Source of the DNA: Symsagittifera roscoffensis
Lineage: Eukaryota > Xenacoelomorpha > Acoela > Convolutidae
Direction: 5' to 3'
Length of the DNA stretch: 64,000 bases
Assembly (NCBI RefSeq): GCF_963678635.1
Contig: NC_087064.1
Span: 29,552,189 to 29,616,188, forward strand
Within the stretch, counting starts at the first letter, position 1, and each line of letters starts with the position of its first letter. Of the stretch, positions 13,690 to 26,194 are shown one piece after another. The translations under genes and the position numbers were made by a program. The notes beneath the pieces were generated by a model. The model was not told the DNA's origin. It saw nothing but the letters and a program-made list of their open reading frames with translations, and ran no database searches.

Positions 13690-14788
13690 AAGGTTTAGGA
13701 TGATGGATGCAAAATCTGGATTAGTGATTCTATTGTCTTAAACTGTTAGTTCTTGCAATTTTTTGAGGTTAGCTTAACTTGGGTCGTATATTTGGGTTGG
13801 AGAGAAAAGCGTTTATTGATTTCTGAAAATGATTCGTACTTTCTCGTGACTAATTCTAGGCTAAGATAGACCTATCTAATCTTACTTAGGGGTTGTCATT
13901 TGTGATCAAGGGTTGAAGAATAGCAAATCGATTCATCAAAGGGTTGGAGGGGTTGTCATTTGTGATCAAGGGGTTGTCTTAGGGGTCTTAGGGGTCTTAC
14001 TTAGGGGTTGTCGTTTGTGATCAAGGGTTGAAGAATAGCAAATCGATTAATCAATTCATCGAAGGTTCAGTTGTAATTTAACCGCAAGTAATTTGATAGA
14101 TACAATTTTATGACTTACTAAGTTTAAGTGTTTTAACCTGGGTCATCTAAGAGGAGGGGGATCAAGTGAAGGATGAGTAACCGAAGTTCTTCACTGATTA
14201 TTTTAATTAAAATGGTTAGTTTTTTTGAAAAATTTCTGTTAATTCTGGTTCGTTGATAAGGGTTGGGTAGTGAATCGACGTTTGAGGTCGTTAGAGACTA
14301 ATTGAATTGGGAGGACAAAATGGGAGGGGATAGGCCTTGATGATCAGAGATTTAGATATTTAGAAATTTTTAAAAATTTAATATAGTTTAATTTAAAGAT
14401 CCAGGGAAAGCCTTGATGCTCCGTTATTTAATTGAAATTAATTTAAGTGAAAGCAAGGATAAGCATTGATAGTTTAAAATTAGAGGTTTGAGGTTAAGTT
14501 TTAGTTTTGATGATTGTTAGTTTTTGAATGTCGCTGTTATGTTTTAGGTGATGAAGCTGGGATGATGAGATGATTCATATATACTAACAATTTATGATTT
14601 ATACTAACTCATTTTTGTATCTTTATATTCAATAAATGTTTTTTTTCAAGATGTTTTTTAATTTACAGTTGATTTAAAGAAAACGACAAGTGTTGTTTTA
14701 TCAGTCATTTTTGTAAAATTATTAGGTTTAGCGCCATGAAAGATTATTGAGGATAGTTCTTCAAGTATTATGTCAGTAAATGAAAAAT
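13690..14788 (-). other. 5' leader of copy B, with local tandem repeats
   Basis: Non-coding leader homologous to 35017-35943. It keeps versions of the CAAGG-N5-CCTTG hairpin block and of the blocks around GACCCAGG. At about 13886-14060 a segment containing GGGGTTGTCATTTGTGATCA occurs three times in tandem with intervening GGGGTCTTA pieces, an expansion not present in copy A. Confidence 0.55.
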
Positions 14789-16210
14789 TTAATTTACTGC
14801 TGGTAGTATCTTAATTACAATAGTTCGATCTCTTTTTTGTCGTACTATCATGAAATCAATTGGTAGATTTCTTCCTAGTCGTATATTTCTCTTGTTCGAC
14901 GTCTTCTTCCAATACCGGATAGTTCTCGTATTGTTCGGAATATTGGATCTGATCTATTGAAGCGTAGAGACATATCTACTAAGTTTTTGTCGTATAACAT
15001 AATTGAAATGTTGTATTTGTCCAAATCTAATCTACTTTTTGTCTTATTCTAGGTTAGTTAAGGTCTGTTCGAGACTTTTGGTCGCACCAGATGAGTTATG
15101 TATGGGTTACTATTGATATAATGATCTGAGAAATGAAATGGAATTTAATTGATTAAGCGTGAATTCTTTTTTGACAGAAACAAAAGTTAGCAAAAGTGAA
15201 AAAAAAAGTCAATTTTGATGGATGAAAAAAGCATTTTGTTGCTTTTGTCGAAAAATAGTAACATTATAATCCCTTTTTAATTGATTATAATCAATTTTTT
15301 TTTCACTTTTGTGGGCAATGACAATGAAACTCAATTATAATCGATTTTTGTTCTTGGAACTCCAATGCGGGTAGATTTGTGGCGTGGAATGTCTGCAAAA
15401 TCGAGATAGGATACCAAATAAGTTTCTAACTGAAATTCAACAGAGAAGTGAAGACCCCCAGAGTTCTGAGCTTTGAGATGGGTAACAAGACGGTACATAA
15501 GGATTTGAGAGCAGTGCCTAAATAAGAAGGAGAAGCAACCATAGTCAATGAGAACGAAGCTAGAAAAAATCTCTGATGTTGACCTGGCAACACTTGCGAC
15601 AGAATTTCCGTACCCACTCAAAAAACAATAGTTCCAGTGGCGCTTCGGATTAGATGAAGAAACCACCTAGAGTGCGTGATTTCACGTGACAGCAGATCAA
15701 TCGGTTGTAACTTTCTGAACCCTGGGCTGGGCGATGAACAAGTGGCAGTGCATTGTCCGCATATCTTAGGCTCAGAAATGCTTTTCAAATGAGGCCGGCT
15801 CATAAAGTTGATTTAGCCAGAAAAAAAGGCAATAAGAGGATGCTCTGTTTCTCCAGAATTTTCGCCAGATGAATTTAGCGGGGTTTATATTTGAGTTGCT
15901 AAAAAAGATCTGGTTTTAAACCAGCAAAAAGTTTTTACTGTAGATTGACAACTTGAGCCGGAAAATGCGCTGATTTACGTAAAGAGCTATTCAATATTTT
16001 AATTAATTTGCATGAACAGTCAATTAAGAGATTTCTTTTCGTTTTTGAATTTTTCGTTGATGCCAATTTTTATAGCTATTTGCAATTTATTATGAATGAT
16101 GATGCAAAACTCAATGTCAGAGAAAGTAAATGCAAAAACATAGTGTGGTTGGAGAGCGTAAATCCAAAAGCTGCAACCCAGGTTAAACAGCTATTCAAGA
16201 GGATCGCAAC
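14413..16210. repeat. Tandem duplication, unit 1 (~1.8 kb)
   Basis: This block is repeated almost base for base at 16238-18037 (offset 1825-1827). The unit holds the first few hundred bases of copy B's leader, ORF0, and unrelated flanking DNA including a poly-purine/poly-pyrimidine inverted repeat near 15190-15315. Differences are a handful of substitutions and two extra T in unit 2, so the duplication is young. Confidence 0.95.
14789..15000 (-). pseudogene. ORF0 remnant of copy B: small basic protein
   Basis: A minus-strand frame from the ATG at 15000 to the TAA at 14789 encodes a small Arg-rich protein (P-I-F-R-T-I-x-E-L, G-I-G-R-R-x-R-T, then N-L-P and M-I-V-R-Q-K) after one frameshift in the middle. 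The same residues appear in copy A at 34825-35016. It is duplicated with its surroundings at 16614-16825. Confidence 0.5.
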
Positions 16211-16237
16211 TTTTACTGTAGATTGACAACTTGAGCC
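16211..16237. other. Templated filler at the duplication junction
   Basis: These 27 bases are an exact copy of 15933-15959 inside unit 1. They sit between the end of unit 1 and the start of unit 2, and share the AGCC microhomology with the sequence before 14413. This is the mark of a template-switch or polymerase-theta-type repair event. Confidence 0.85.
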
Positions 16238-18037
16238 TTGATGCTCCGTTATTTTATTGAAATTAATTTAAGTGAAAGCAAGGATAAGCATTGATAGTTT
16301 AAAATTAGAGGTTTGAGGTTAAGTTTTAGTTTTGATGATTGTTAGTTTTTGAATGTCGCTGTTATGTTTTAGGTGATGAAGCTGGGATGATGAGATGATT
16401 CATATATACTAACAATTTATGATTTATACTAACTCATTTTTGTATCTTTATATTCAATAAATGTTTTTTTTCAAGATGTTTTTTAATTTACAGTTGATTT
16501 AAAGAAAACGACAACTGTTGTTTTATCAGTCATTTTTGTAAAATTATTAGGTTTAGCGCCATGAAAGATTATTGAGGATAGTTCTTCAAGTATTATGTCA
16601 GTAAATGAAAAATTTAATTTACTGCTGGTAGTATCTTAATTACAATAGTTCGATCTCTTTTTTGTCGTACTATCATGAAATCAATTGGTAGATTTCTTCC
16701 TAGTCGTATATTTCTCTTGTTCGACGTCTTCTTCCAATACCGGATAGTTCTCGTATTGTTCGGAATATTGGATCTGATCTATTGAAGCGTAGAGACATAT
16801 CTACTAAGTTTTTGTCGTATAACATAATTGAAATGTTGTATTTGTCCAAATCTAATCTACTTTTTGTCTTATTCTAGGTTAGTTAAGGTCTGTTCGAGAC
16901 TTTTGGTCGCACCAGATGAGTTATGTATGGGTTACTATTGATATAATGATCTGAGAAATGAAATGGAATTTAATTGATTAAGCGTGAATTCTTTTTGGAC
17001 AGAAACAAAAGTTAGCAAAAGTGAAAAAAAAAGTCAATTTTGATGGATGAAAAAAGCATTTTGTTGCTTTTGTCGAAAAATAGTAACATTATAATCCCTT
17101 TTTAATTGATTATAATCAATTTTTTTTTTTCACTTTTGTGGGCAATGACAATGAAACTCAATTATAATCGATTTTTGTTCATGGAACTCCAATGCGGGTA
17201 GATTTGTGGCGTGGAATGTCTGCAAAATCGAGATAGGATACCAAATAAGTTTCTAACTGAAATTCAACAGAGAAGTGAAGACCCCCAGAGTTCTGAGCTT
17301 TGAGATGGGTAACAAGACGGTACATAAGGATTTGAGAGCAGTGCCTAAATAAGAAGGAGAAGCAACCATAGTCAATGAGAACGAAGCTAGAAAAAATCTC
17401 TGATGTTGACCTGGCAACACTTGCAACAGAATTTCCGTACCCACTCAAAAAACAATAGTTCCAGTGGCGCTTCGGATTAGATGAAGAAACCACCTAGAGT
17501 GCGTGATTTCACGTGACAGCAGATCAATCGGTTGTAACTTTCTGAACCCTGGGCTGGGCGATGAACAAGTGGCAGTGCATTGTCCGCATATCTTAGGCTC
17601 AGAAATGCTTTTCAAATGAGGCCGGCTCATAAAGTTGATTTAGCCAGAAAAAAAGGCAATAAGAGGATGCTCTGTTTCTCCAGAATTTTCGCCAGATGAA
17701 TTTAGCGGGGTTTATATTTGAGTTGCTAAAAAATATCTGGTTTTAAACCAGCAAAAAGTTTTTACTGTAGATTGACAACTTGAGCCGGAAAATGCGCTGA
17801 TTTACGTAAAGAGCTATTCAATATTTTAATTAATTTGCATGAACAGTCAATTAAGAGATTTCTTTTCGTTTTTGATTTTTTCGTTGATGCCAATTTTTAT
17901 AGCTATTTGCAATTTATTATGAATGATGATGCAAAACTCAATGTCAGAGAAAGTAAATGCAAAAACATAGTGTGGTTGGAGAGCGTAAATCCAAAAGCTG
18001 CAACCCAGGTTAAACAGCTATTCAAGAGGATCGCAAC
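16238..18037. repeat. Tandem duplication, unit 2 (~1.8 kb)
   Basis: Near-identical copy of 14413-16210, including a second ORF0 remnant (- strand, 16614-16825) and the same anonymous minus-strand frames (17179-17493, 17445-17630) as unit 1 (15331-15666, 15618-15803). Those frames match nothing I recognise and belong to a dispersed repeat, so I do not call them genes. Confidence 0.95.
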
Positions 18038-18450
18038 TATATATATGGGGAATGCACGCTCTTTCTCCTTTTCCTTTCCACCTGCCCTTTGTTGACTTTG
18101 TCTGATTGTTACAAAAATTGCTGCATACCGACTACTTAGGCAATAAAAACATGCCAAAAACTTAAAAGTAATGTGAGGTGGGGGCAGGAATTAAAGAAGA
18201 GCCGTTTAGGATCGTCTTACTTTACTTTTTTATATTTTGATTGTAAAAACTAATGCAAACTCAGTGGCCATAGAAGGAACTCTTTTTTACCATATACCAG
18301 TCTTTTTGTGTTCAAAATCTACCAAATGAATTAAGCGAAACGTGAAGCATACGATAAGAAGGATTTAAGCGGCGATAGACAAAATTGATATTGGTGAAAA
18401 ATCTTGTGAAAAATGGCTTATTCGTTTATATACACAAGGACTCTCATAGG

Positions 18451-18884
18451 CCAAATCTAAAAAACTCACCAAACGTCAATCTCCTCCAACCCAGCAGGTA
18501 GATTTAGAGGATTGCTTCTCTAGGTTCGTTCAATCTCTCTTAGGGACACCGCAAAGTGGTCCTTTGGGTAGTGAATTCAGCGGGGCGACCGAGGTTCAGT
18601 ACTATCTACAACCCCCAAAGGGTTAAGTTGATGGTAAATAACCTGTATTGTATTATGTTGCTTGCCCTTTTCTTGTGTACTGCTCTTCAGGCTGTCTTGT
18701 CGACTCGATGTAATCGAACGAGTTTTTAAATGTAATTTAATTTAGATGAATATACGTCGACATACAGAAGGCCCTGAGTGACCAGGATATAATCTAATAA
18801 CCAAATCAGGAGGAAAGCGTCCGCCATTTATCAGCACAATTGTCTAATTACACTTTAACTTCCAAGTGACTCAAACTTAACAAT

Positions 18885-18925
<41 letters not shown>

Positions 18926-20029
18926 CTAGAGAATCCTAACTAACTAATTACACTCAGTAATTCCCTACAAATAACCAGTTCGACCTTCTGAAATTAATAG
19001 TATCTCTCCGGATCACTAATCCTTTGAGGTGCTTTAACTGATCTTGTTAGCTTCGAGAATCACTATTTGCACTCTGATCAGAACCAACTATCTACTGTCT
19101 CTGCTATCATTGTTATCTTACTGCGAGAACCAACTGTTCGATTCACGAGCAATCATTGTTCTGACTCTTCAAGACTCTCCAGTTCTTTATCATTCGGTAC
19201 ACCTAGTTTTAGTTAATTCACGCCATTCCCTATCAGTCCTGACAACCGCTTAAATCATCCGTCCTCATATCTTTTAAGACAATGTTCTTCCCCTTTCCAA
19301 CTCTGCCACGTGCCATGTTTGGTTTCTTTTGTCAATATTTTCCCACTTATTGGATACCCGGTATGCAGTAGGTGTCACAATTTGACCAAGCAAACAAATT
19401 TCATATGATTCTAATCAACTAATGCTTGACCTCAGTGGTCTAAAGGGTCTGAGAGGTCGCGTTTTTTTGTATGCCCGGGTCAAATCATACCTAGTACCGC
19501 TCCTCTGAGTTTCATAAAGATAGCTTCCTTAGCTCCAATTTGGGGGGGGGGGGGTTGCCGAATTTGTTGAATTTCGTTTTCTGGCATTGGGGTGACAAAT
19601 TCTGCTAAGCTTCATCTATTGTGAGCTTGAGCATTTGTTTGCTGTACTTCTTAAGTTAATGATTAATCAATCTTACGCTCAGCTTACTATTAGCCTTAGC
19701 ATACTGCATGCAAGTCCCAAGGTAATTTATTCTACGTTCAGTTCTTATTTTGCCGAAAGATCTTTAGGGTCACCGATGCTGCATAGCATAAATAGCGAGC
19801 TTTCCGAAATCTAGGCAGCTGGTTCCTTTTTTCTGAGTGTTTAAATATTTCCCTTCTATCTCTGACTTGCCTCTTCTTCTCTGCTCCTGCTCTCTTTGCA
19901 TTAAATTACTGCCTGACTCTGTTTTTCAACGTCTCAAAGCACCAGCTACTCAGACTAGGAGTCCGATCTCCCTAGCTGGACTTGAATTATGAAAAGATCA
20001 CAGTACTAAAATTGGATTACCTAGGAAAA
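18451..20029. other. Intergenic stretch with (CT)n tract; no gene seen
   Basis: No open frame with recognisable residues. It contains a (CT)n microsatellite at 18891-18921 and a 14-base G run near 19541-19554. The remainder is unique-looking AT-rich sequence. Confidence 0.6.
18891..18921. repeat. (CT)n microsatellite
   Basis: About 15 uninterrupted CT units followed by a short T run. Confidence 0.95.
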
Positions 20030-20893
20030 ATTATCAATTTACAATAAGAAAGTTTTGAGAGCTGACTCAAAAACAACCACTATTAAAATCTTCCATTGCT
20101 TATTCCAGTCATTCGTAGTGACAGCTTCTTCTGAAGTTTAGACTAATAAGCGACTAGGTAAAGAAGCAACATTCAAGATTTTCGAGTCCAATAGTCATCT
20201 AAATTAAGGTTCTGTATTGAAAAGTTGAAATCATATGGTAGCTCTCTATATTAAACTTCAAATTTTAGTTTAAAGTGCAATCGAGGAATCACAGTGTTTT
20301 CGGAATCGAAACACAGTTTAAAAAGAAGCGTGAAGTAAGAACCACGACAAAAAAAAACAGTCACTCCAGGATTGACTGGATCTTTTTTCTTGATATGTTT
20401 TGAAAGCATATGGTAGCTCTGTATATTAAACTTCAAATTTTAGTTTAAACTGAAATCGTGAAATCAGAGTGTTTTTGGAATAGAAACACAGTTTAAAAAC
20501 AAGTGTGAAGTAAGAAACACGATAAAAACTGTCACTCCAGGATGAACAGGGTCTTTTTTCTTCATAAGTGTTAAAAGCATATGACAGCTCTCTATATTAA
20601 ACTTCAAACTTTAGTTTAAACTGCAATCAAGGAGTCAGAGTGTTTTCGGAATCGAAACACAATTTAAAAAGAAGAGTGAAGTAAGAACCGCGACAAAAAA
20701 AATATTGTCACTCCAGGATTAACAGGATCTTTTTTCTTCATAATGTTGAAAGCGTATGATAGCTCTCTATAATAAACTTCAAACTTTAGTTTAAACTGCA
20801 ATCGAGGAATCAGAATCGGAATCGGAATCGAAACACAGTTTAAAAACAAGTTTGAAGTGAGAACCACAACAAAAAAACGGTCACTCCAGAAAA
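20030..20893. repeat. Repeat family R3 with four tandem ~170-bp units
   Basis: Units beginning CATATGGTAGCTCTCTATAT or close variants start near 20231, 20408, 20578 and 20752. Each contains CTTCAAATTTTAGTTTAAA, GGAATCGAAACACA and CACTCCAGGAT; the last is shortened. The sequence just before the array (from about 20030, with GACTCAAA and CAACCACTATTAAA) and a single diverged unit recur at 31590-32030. No coding function is evident. Confidence 0.85.
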
Positions 20894-20934
20894 TGTCTAC
20901 AAACATTTTCAAGGGTTTATCTAAAAATCGCAAA

Positions 20935-21137
20935 ATTCTAAAAACTAAGGGGGGCAATTGTGACAAAGAGAGAAGAGCCCGTAGAAGGACATCGTTGAAA
21001 TGAAAAAAAAACTTATCAAATTTGGACATTATAGCATTATAGACAACTAGTATTATTTTACATGAGTTGTCTCCTGCTGTAAAGAAAAAATAAACAGTGC
21101 GCGAAAAGCCATTACCATCCATTCGATCAGTTGTCAT
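20935..21137. repeat. Dispersed repeat R4, first locus
   Basis: Blocks GGACATTATAG, GTTGTCTCCTGCTGTA and AAAAGCCATTA recur in order at 27175-27345, in the same orientation. The class is unknown. Confidence 0.55.
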
Positions 21138-21169
21138 AAAAATGCACCGAATTTACTTATACTAAAAAC

Positions 21170-21715
21170 CAGGGGCGGATTTAAGGGTCCCCTTTTGTAC
21201 TACTTTGAGATATCCATTTTTGGGTGACTGGCCTTAAAAATTTTTCTAACGGCGCCTTGGGCGCCAATATGTACTCATTTTTGAGGGGGGGAGCGCGCGC
21301 CGAAAAAATTTTTTGGCTAAAACTTTTAAAAAAGTGCCTAGCAACGCCTTTTTTGGCCTGTTTTTTAAACATTTTGCCTGCCGCGCATAAGTTTTGGACA
21401 GAACCGAGACTATTTAGTGTTTTGAGAGAGCTCGGACCCTCGAAAATTCGAAAATTTTGAAATTTTTTTAAAATCCGCTCCCAATCCTCCCCGAAAAGTG
21501 ACGCGAAATCCCAAGACACAAGATAACAGTTATAATTTTTTTTTTAATTTTGCCTGCCGCGCATAAGTTTTGGCCAGAACCGGTACTATTTAGTGTTTTG
21601 AGAGAGCTCGGACCTTCGAAAACTCGAAAATTTTGATTTTTTTTTTTAATCCGCTCCCAACCCTCCCCAAAAAGTGACGCGAAACCCAAAGACACAAACT
21701 AACAGTTATACAATT
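21170..21715 (+). mobile_element. Fragment of CAGGGGCGGAT-ended hAT-like element
   Basis: It starts with CAGGGGCGGATTTA, the terminal motif shared with the two elements at 53257-53618 and 54106-54494, and contains the same GGCGCCAATAT and GAGGGG..GCGCGCGCC blocks. Its right part is a direct duplication of about 177 bp (21377-21540 and 21554-21713, both with TTTAGTGTTTTGAGAGAGCT). No right terminus is visible, so the copy is truncated. Confidence 0.65.
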
Positions 21716-24359
21716 GATAACTAGAGGTCAAAATTTAGAGAGATGAAACACAAATCCGAACCTTCCCCAATGTAGGAAAAATTTTGTAACTGACTATATG
21801 AATAGATAGCCAAATCACAAACATACTCAATTCTCCCTTCACCCCACGGGCCTCGAAGTCTGAAAAAAGTATCTAACTTACAGCAACACCATGGACTTTA
21901 CAAGAGAACATACAAACGGAGTTCAATTTGGTAACAGAACATACAGGCAACATATATTTCACCGCAGATACTTACAGTGTGATAAAAAAATGTACACTTG
22001 AGGGTATGTAAAGTATAAGCAAATAAAGCAATGGTTTTAAATACTAATGGACAGATTCTAATAACAGCGCTACTTTATCCCACAGGTCCTTAATCCAATC
22101 TTTAATGCACATAACTAAAAAGCAAGGACCAATACTAACAAGTACAATTCTCATTTAGTATCAAATAAATATAAGTTTCAAAAGTTTTTATGGAAATTGT
22201 CTGCCTCGTTTCAAGTTTCTGTGTCTTTAATGGAAGATAGATCACTGTCTTGGCCTTTTTCTTTGTTCTAGATCTCGATGGTAGGCGAGCATGAGACGAC
22301 TAATTGAGGTCCAAGCATGATATAGTTGTGGTTGAAAGTTGTGTGGTCTCGGCGACCAAAGTTGGTCTTCGCTGAAACTTTCCCAGTGTAGTCAAAAGGG
22401 CTGACGGCTAATCGATTTGGAAATCAAACTGTGTTTGTTTAGTCGGGGTCTTGAATGAGGACACAAGTGAAATTAGAGGCTGCTCCTCTGATTCCTCTCC
22501 AGCAAGTTCACTTCCGCCATCGGCGATAATTCGTTGAAGAACCTTCTCTCTCCATAAATTTGGGATTGCCGGGACTTCTTCTCGGCCTCGATTAGCTACA
22601 CGACGGGGTAGCAAGGGCTGGTTTGGCTGTTTTTTTCTGGGAATATCTCTGTTGAAAGTGGGTTGTGGCTTGTGCCCAAAGCAGTTATTAAGGTCCCTGT
22701 GGGTGTTTTGACATCGGTGTGTTGTCGTCTTGATGAAACTAAAGAAATTTCAAATAACAAAGATTGAAAATCTGATTTTACACCGCAATCCATGCCCGAA
22801 AAAAAAACATTCAAGACTTTGTCCCGAAGGCCTAGATCTAAATCGACGCTGGATTTGAAATGAAAGAAAAGAAAGTTTTTGACGTAGCAACATCTGTTTT
22901 TGGTCTCTCCGAAGAGATAGACTCCAAAGGTCTTCTATAGAAAAACGGCCCAGAGATGCTCGAGTCCAATCTCTTCTACAGGGAGTTTCTTTTTCTTTTT
23001 CTGCTAAATCATCAGAATTAACTATGATATAGTTTTTCTGCTAAATTAATCTGAGCCATTGGTTTTTTTTGTAGGCAAGATCCGATTTCCTGAGGATGTG
23101 ACCGTTATCGAGAGCTATCGTAGCTTTAATTTAAGATAAGAGTTTTCCACCAAGTGGTTTAGAATTCGTTTGGCCTTCTTTTCTATTTACATTCTTTCTA
23201 AGACTTTTTCCTTTTTGGGTGAAGGGGCTCGACAAGGGGGCTCTCGGTGCTACTTGGGCAGATTTAGGGCGCTCTCATAAACTCTTGGGTCACGTTTTGT
23301 ATCTTCTAGATAGCCGTTCACTGTGTCGTCGTTTGCGCCCCAGTCTTGGGCTCTTGCCTTCATTTTGAACAATTTCCTTTTATCTAAATGAATCGCGTGT
23401 GAGACTCGATTTTTCCAAAAAGTAAAAAAATGTTTTTAAAACGCTTGCATCCAACGGATTTTTGTTTTGTCAATCAACGGTTCCAGATGAATTTAAGGTC
23501 GCAGATTTTAAGGTCGGTTTGAGTTTGCTTAACGATGTTGCCATTTATTTCGCTTTTACTGTATAAATTAGAAATTCCACAACTCCATTGGATCTATGAT
23601 CCACCACAGTACAGATATAAAATTTTTATTTTTCTTCTCGTTTAAAATAAGACACAAACCATGGTCTACACTAATTGATTTCGGAAATCAGTGAAAATTA
23701 CAGTAGGCAGTCTCAAAAGGGAGTGCTGTGGGGGTAGACATGTTAATTACTACCTTCGCCGAGGAAATTTTGTGAATCTATCGAAGCATAATAATGAGTA
23801 TTTCGATGCGCCCCCTTTTTTATCGAATGAACCGCTGAAGCGCGGTATTTTCTGTGTGTGAGCCGTTCCCAAAACAATTTAACGACCAAAAAATATCTCA
23901 GAAATCAAAAAATTATATATTATTGTTGCAATGAGAGCAAAAAATTAGAATTTTCTTGAAAAAAAAATTGATGAAAATTGAAATTGGAATGATCTTAAAA
24001 AATGCAACTGCTCGTACAAGACTCGGAACGCAAATAATTGGAATGAAAAAATCGAACTGTGTCTGTGACGTAATTTAAAATATTCGCGAAGAACGAATGT
24101 TGGATGTGTAACGACTTTTTATTCTTTCCGACCCTGGGAAGTATACTATCCAAGCTCGTTATAAGATTTACACTGTTAACATCCACTCAATTATATATCA
24201 AGTAATTTTTATTTATAAGTCTCTTGTTTTACAATCAGTATTTACAAATAACTTTTCTGTCAAAAAAAATTTTATATAAAATTCTTTGTCGTATTAATAT
24301 TTTGGGATGGTTTTTCAGGAAAAAAGTTTGGATTGTATATCATTAAAGCTCATTTTTTT
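21716..24359. other. Stretch without a supported gene
   Basis: Only short frames occur. Two overlapping minus-strand frames (22408-22614 and 22596-22814) join across a frameshift into about 130 residues that resemble nothing I know, and I cannot tell whether they are the decayed 3' part of the neighbouring gypsy remnant. The rest is AT-rich. Confidence 0.5.
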
Positions 24360-25380
24360 CTCTGGGATATGTTAAAATTTAACTTTAAAAGGCAAAAGTT
24401 ATCGACCTACTGTGCATAGTTGTGTTGCCATGATTAGATTTAGCGCGAACAGTATGTATAGAAATCTGGATGCAAAAGGAATTGTTAACCAAGGTTCTTT
24501 TCCCTTTGTTCGGATGTTGATCCTAGTCCATTATGTGAAGCGTCTGTTTTTAGTCTCGACAACCTTTTGATCTTAAAACTGTGAACTGAATTTCGTTCAA
24601 TTCGTAAAGGGGAACACAGGTTTGTAAAATTTGGTAAGCATTTCATGTACTGATTTATTCAACCGAAGATTGATCTTAATTCTGAAAAAGTTTTCGGGTT
24701 CGGAAGTTTTTTTATTGAATCGGTTTCCTCACTAATGCTTTTTAGTCCTGTGTCTGAAATCTTGAAGCCTGTTTTTTTAAATATTTTTTCGGAAAAAAGC
24801 ACATTTTTCTCATTTACTGCCATTTGTTGTTGTTTACGATATTCAAAGTTTTTCACATGATGAATTTGTGCTCTTTGGATGAACATTTCGATGCAATTAT
24901 ATATAGTCAAACGAAGCAATTTGTGAAAGGTATGTTTTAGCAGCAAATCCTTTACCAGTTGAATTTCTTTTTCCATGTCTCCCAATTCGTAGAATATAGT
25001 TAAAACCGATCTAGCACCCACCCACTACACTGAAGTTACATTGCTTGCTCGTGTTATCAAATGACTGTACTCATTTCTCAGATCAAGACTACAAAACCAA
25101 ATTTCGACCGACTTTTTCTTTGAGAAAGCGATGTTTTCGATAAACTATTGTGAACTCGGCATTTGATATTTGTTTTTAAATATTTGGTTGTTTAACAACT
25201 TTGATTCAATGGCTAATTTTATTGCAACATCTTTCTTTCTTGTAATTACTGTCGGTTTTTATCTAATTTGACTATGTGACCTTCTTTCCTTATTCTTTTC
25301 AGTTCTGAATTGACGCTATCTAGTAAATTCAATGGGACTCTTCTACCCTCGGTTCCCATTGGTTTAAACAGTCAATGGAA
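24360..25380 (-). pseudogene. Ty3/gypsy pol remnant (RT and RNase H), second element
   Basis: The minus strand reads as decayed polymerase. Around 25200-25380 are residues typical of the RT N-terminus (V-P-I-E-F-T-R, E-G-H, T-R-K-K-D-V-A-I-K-L-A, Y-Q-M-P). At 24659-25021 comes the RT C-terminal signature (G-F-K-I-S, then P-N-P-K-T-F-S-E-L-R-S-I-F-G), followed after a frameshift by N-F-T-N-L-C-S-P-L. Near 24480-24545 is the RNase H motif T-D-A-S-H-N-G-L-G. The YxDD box is not visible. Many stops and frameshifts are present. It is not closely related to copies A and B. Confidence 0.7.
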
Positions 25381-26123
25381 ATGAGTGATCTTTTTCCGAT
25401 GAGATTTTCTCCATTCTGCTGGAAGTATTTTGAATTGATTGCACAGGATAAGAATTAAGCTCGAGTAAAGGTTTGACTGACAGGTATCCGGAAGTGAAAC
25501 GCAATCGACTGGTTGGAGGCACTGTTCTTGGGCGATTTCAATTTCACATCTTGGTAAGTTCTCGCTCCTCAAAGCATTTCTTTCAAGCCCAGCATGAATT
25601 TTAAAAAGGCGTGACATTTGATATCCATCGATTGGGTTGTTTTCTAACAATGATTTGGCAATTATGTATCGTATCATTGGTGAAGCCAAAATAGACTGCG
25701 CGAACTTTTTGATTGACGGGAAAATCTTCAATTGTAGGTCTCTTAGTTTTAATTCGTGATGAACATTCTGTTTTTTAAAAAAATTTTCATCTCCAAACTG
25801 TTGTTGTTGTAGATCATTCTTCTGTTTAGTACAGAACAGTCGTCATTGTCACCAATTCCTTCTTTAGGCTTTACTCACCTCACAAAAGTTTTCTTTTTAG
25901 CTAAATTGGGATTCCGATGGAGATTTTTGACAAAATTGATTATGCTTGTCTTCGTCTACACTATTTACAGGCGGTTTTCTCCCTTTAGATTTACAAAATC
26001 TCCCAAAGTGTTCTTTGTATTTACAAATGCTACATATTATTTCCATTGCGGGGCGAATGTTCAAGTGAAACTCGTGCTCGGAAATTCCAAATTTTCATGC
26101 TCAGGCTTGGTTGTCTTTTTTGC

Positions 26124-26194
<71 letters not shown>

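Larger units (their letters stand above)
1..15095 (-). mobile_element. Copy B: degraded giant Ty3/gypsy-like env-bearing retroelement, cut by window edge
   Basis: Read on the minus strand, this stretch has the same gene order as the intact element at 34.7-53.1 kb: ORF0, leader, ORF1, gag-pol, spacer, ORF2, ORF3, ORF4, envelope-like gene, ORF6. Every large frame is broken by stops and frameshifts, and the envelope gene has lost about 0.75 kb. Protein fragments match copy A at roughly 70 % (ORF6) to 85 % (integrase) by eye, so the two come from different lineages of the family. The plus strand is visibly T/G-rich here, the mirror of the A/C-rich sense strand of copy A. The 5' limit (about 15095) is where similarity to 34703 onward fades; the 3' end lies left of the window. 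Confidence 0.9.
15640..18450. repeat. Dispersed repeat family R2, first locus
   Basis: The portion from about 15850 on (blocks TTCGCCAGATGA, GTTTTTACTGTAGATTG, GCAACCCAGGTTAA, GCTCTTTCTCCTTTTCC and AAAAATGGCTT) recurs in the same order at about 29080-30353. The left part of the locus is doubled by the tandem duplication. I see no coding domain; it is likely a non-autonomous transposon or satellite-like block of unknown class. Confidence 0.6.

Noticed and set aside
15187..15316. Poly-purine/poly-pyrimidine inverted repeat around the palindrome ATTGATTATAATCAAT, possible MITE
   Set aside because: The arms are mostly A and T runs, and no target duplication or second genomic copy outside the tandem duplication is visible.
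15331..15803. Minus-strand frames of 60-110 residues, repeated at 17179-17630
   Set aside because: They recur because of the tandem duplication, match no motif and lie in dispersed repeat sequence.
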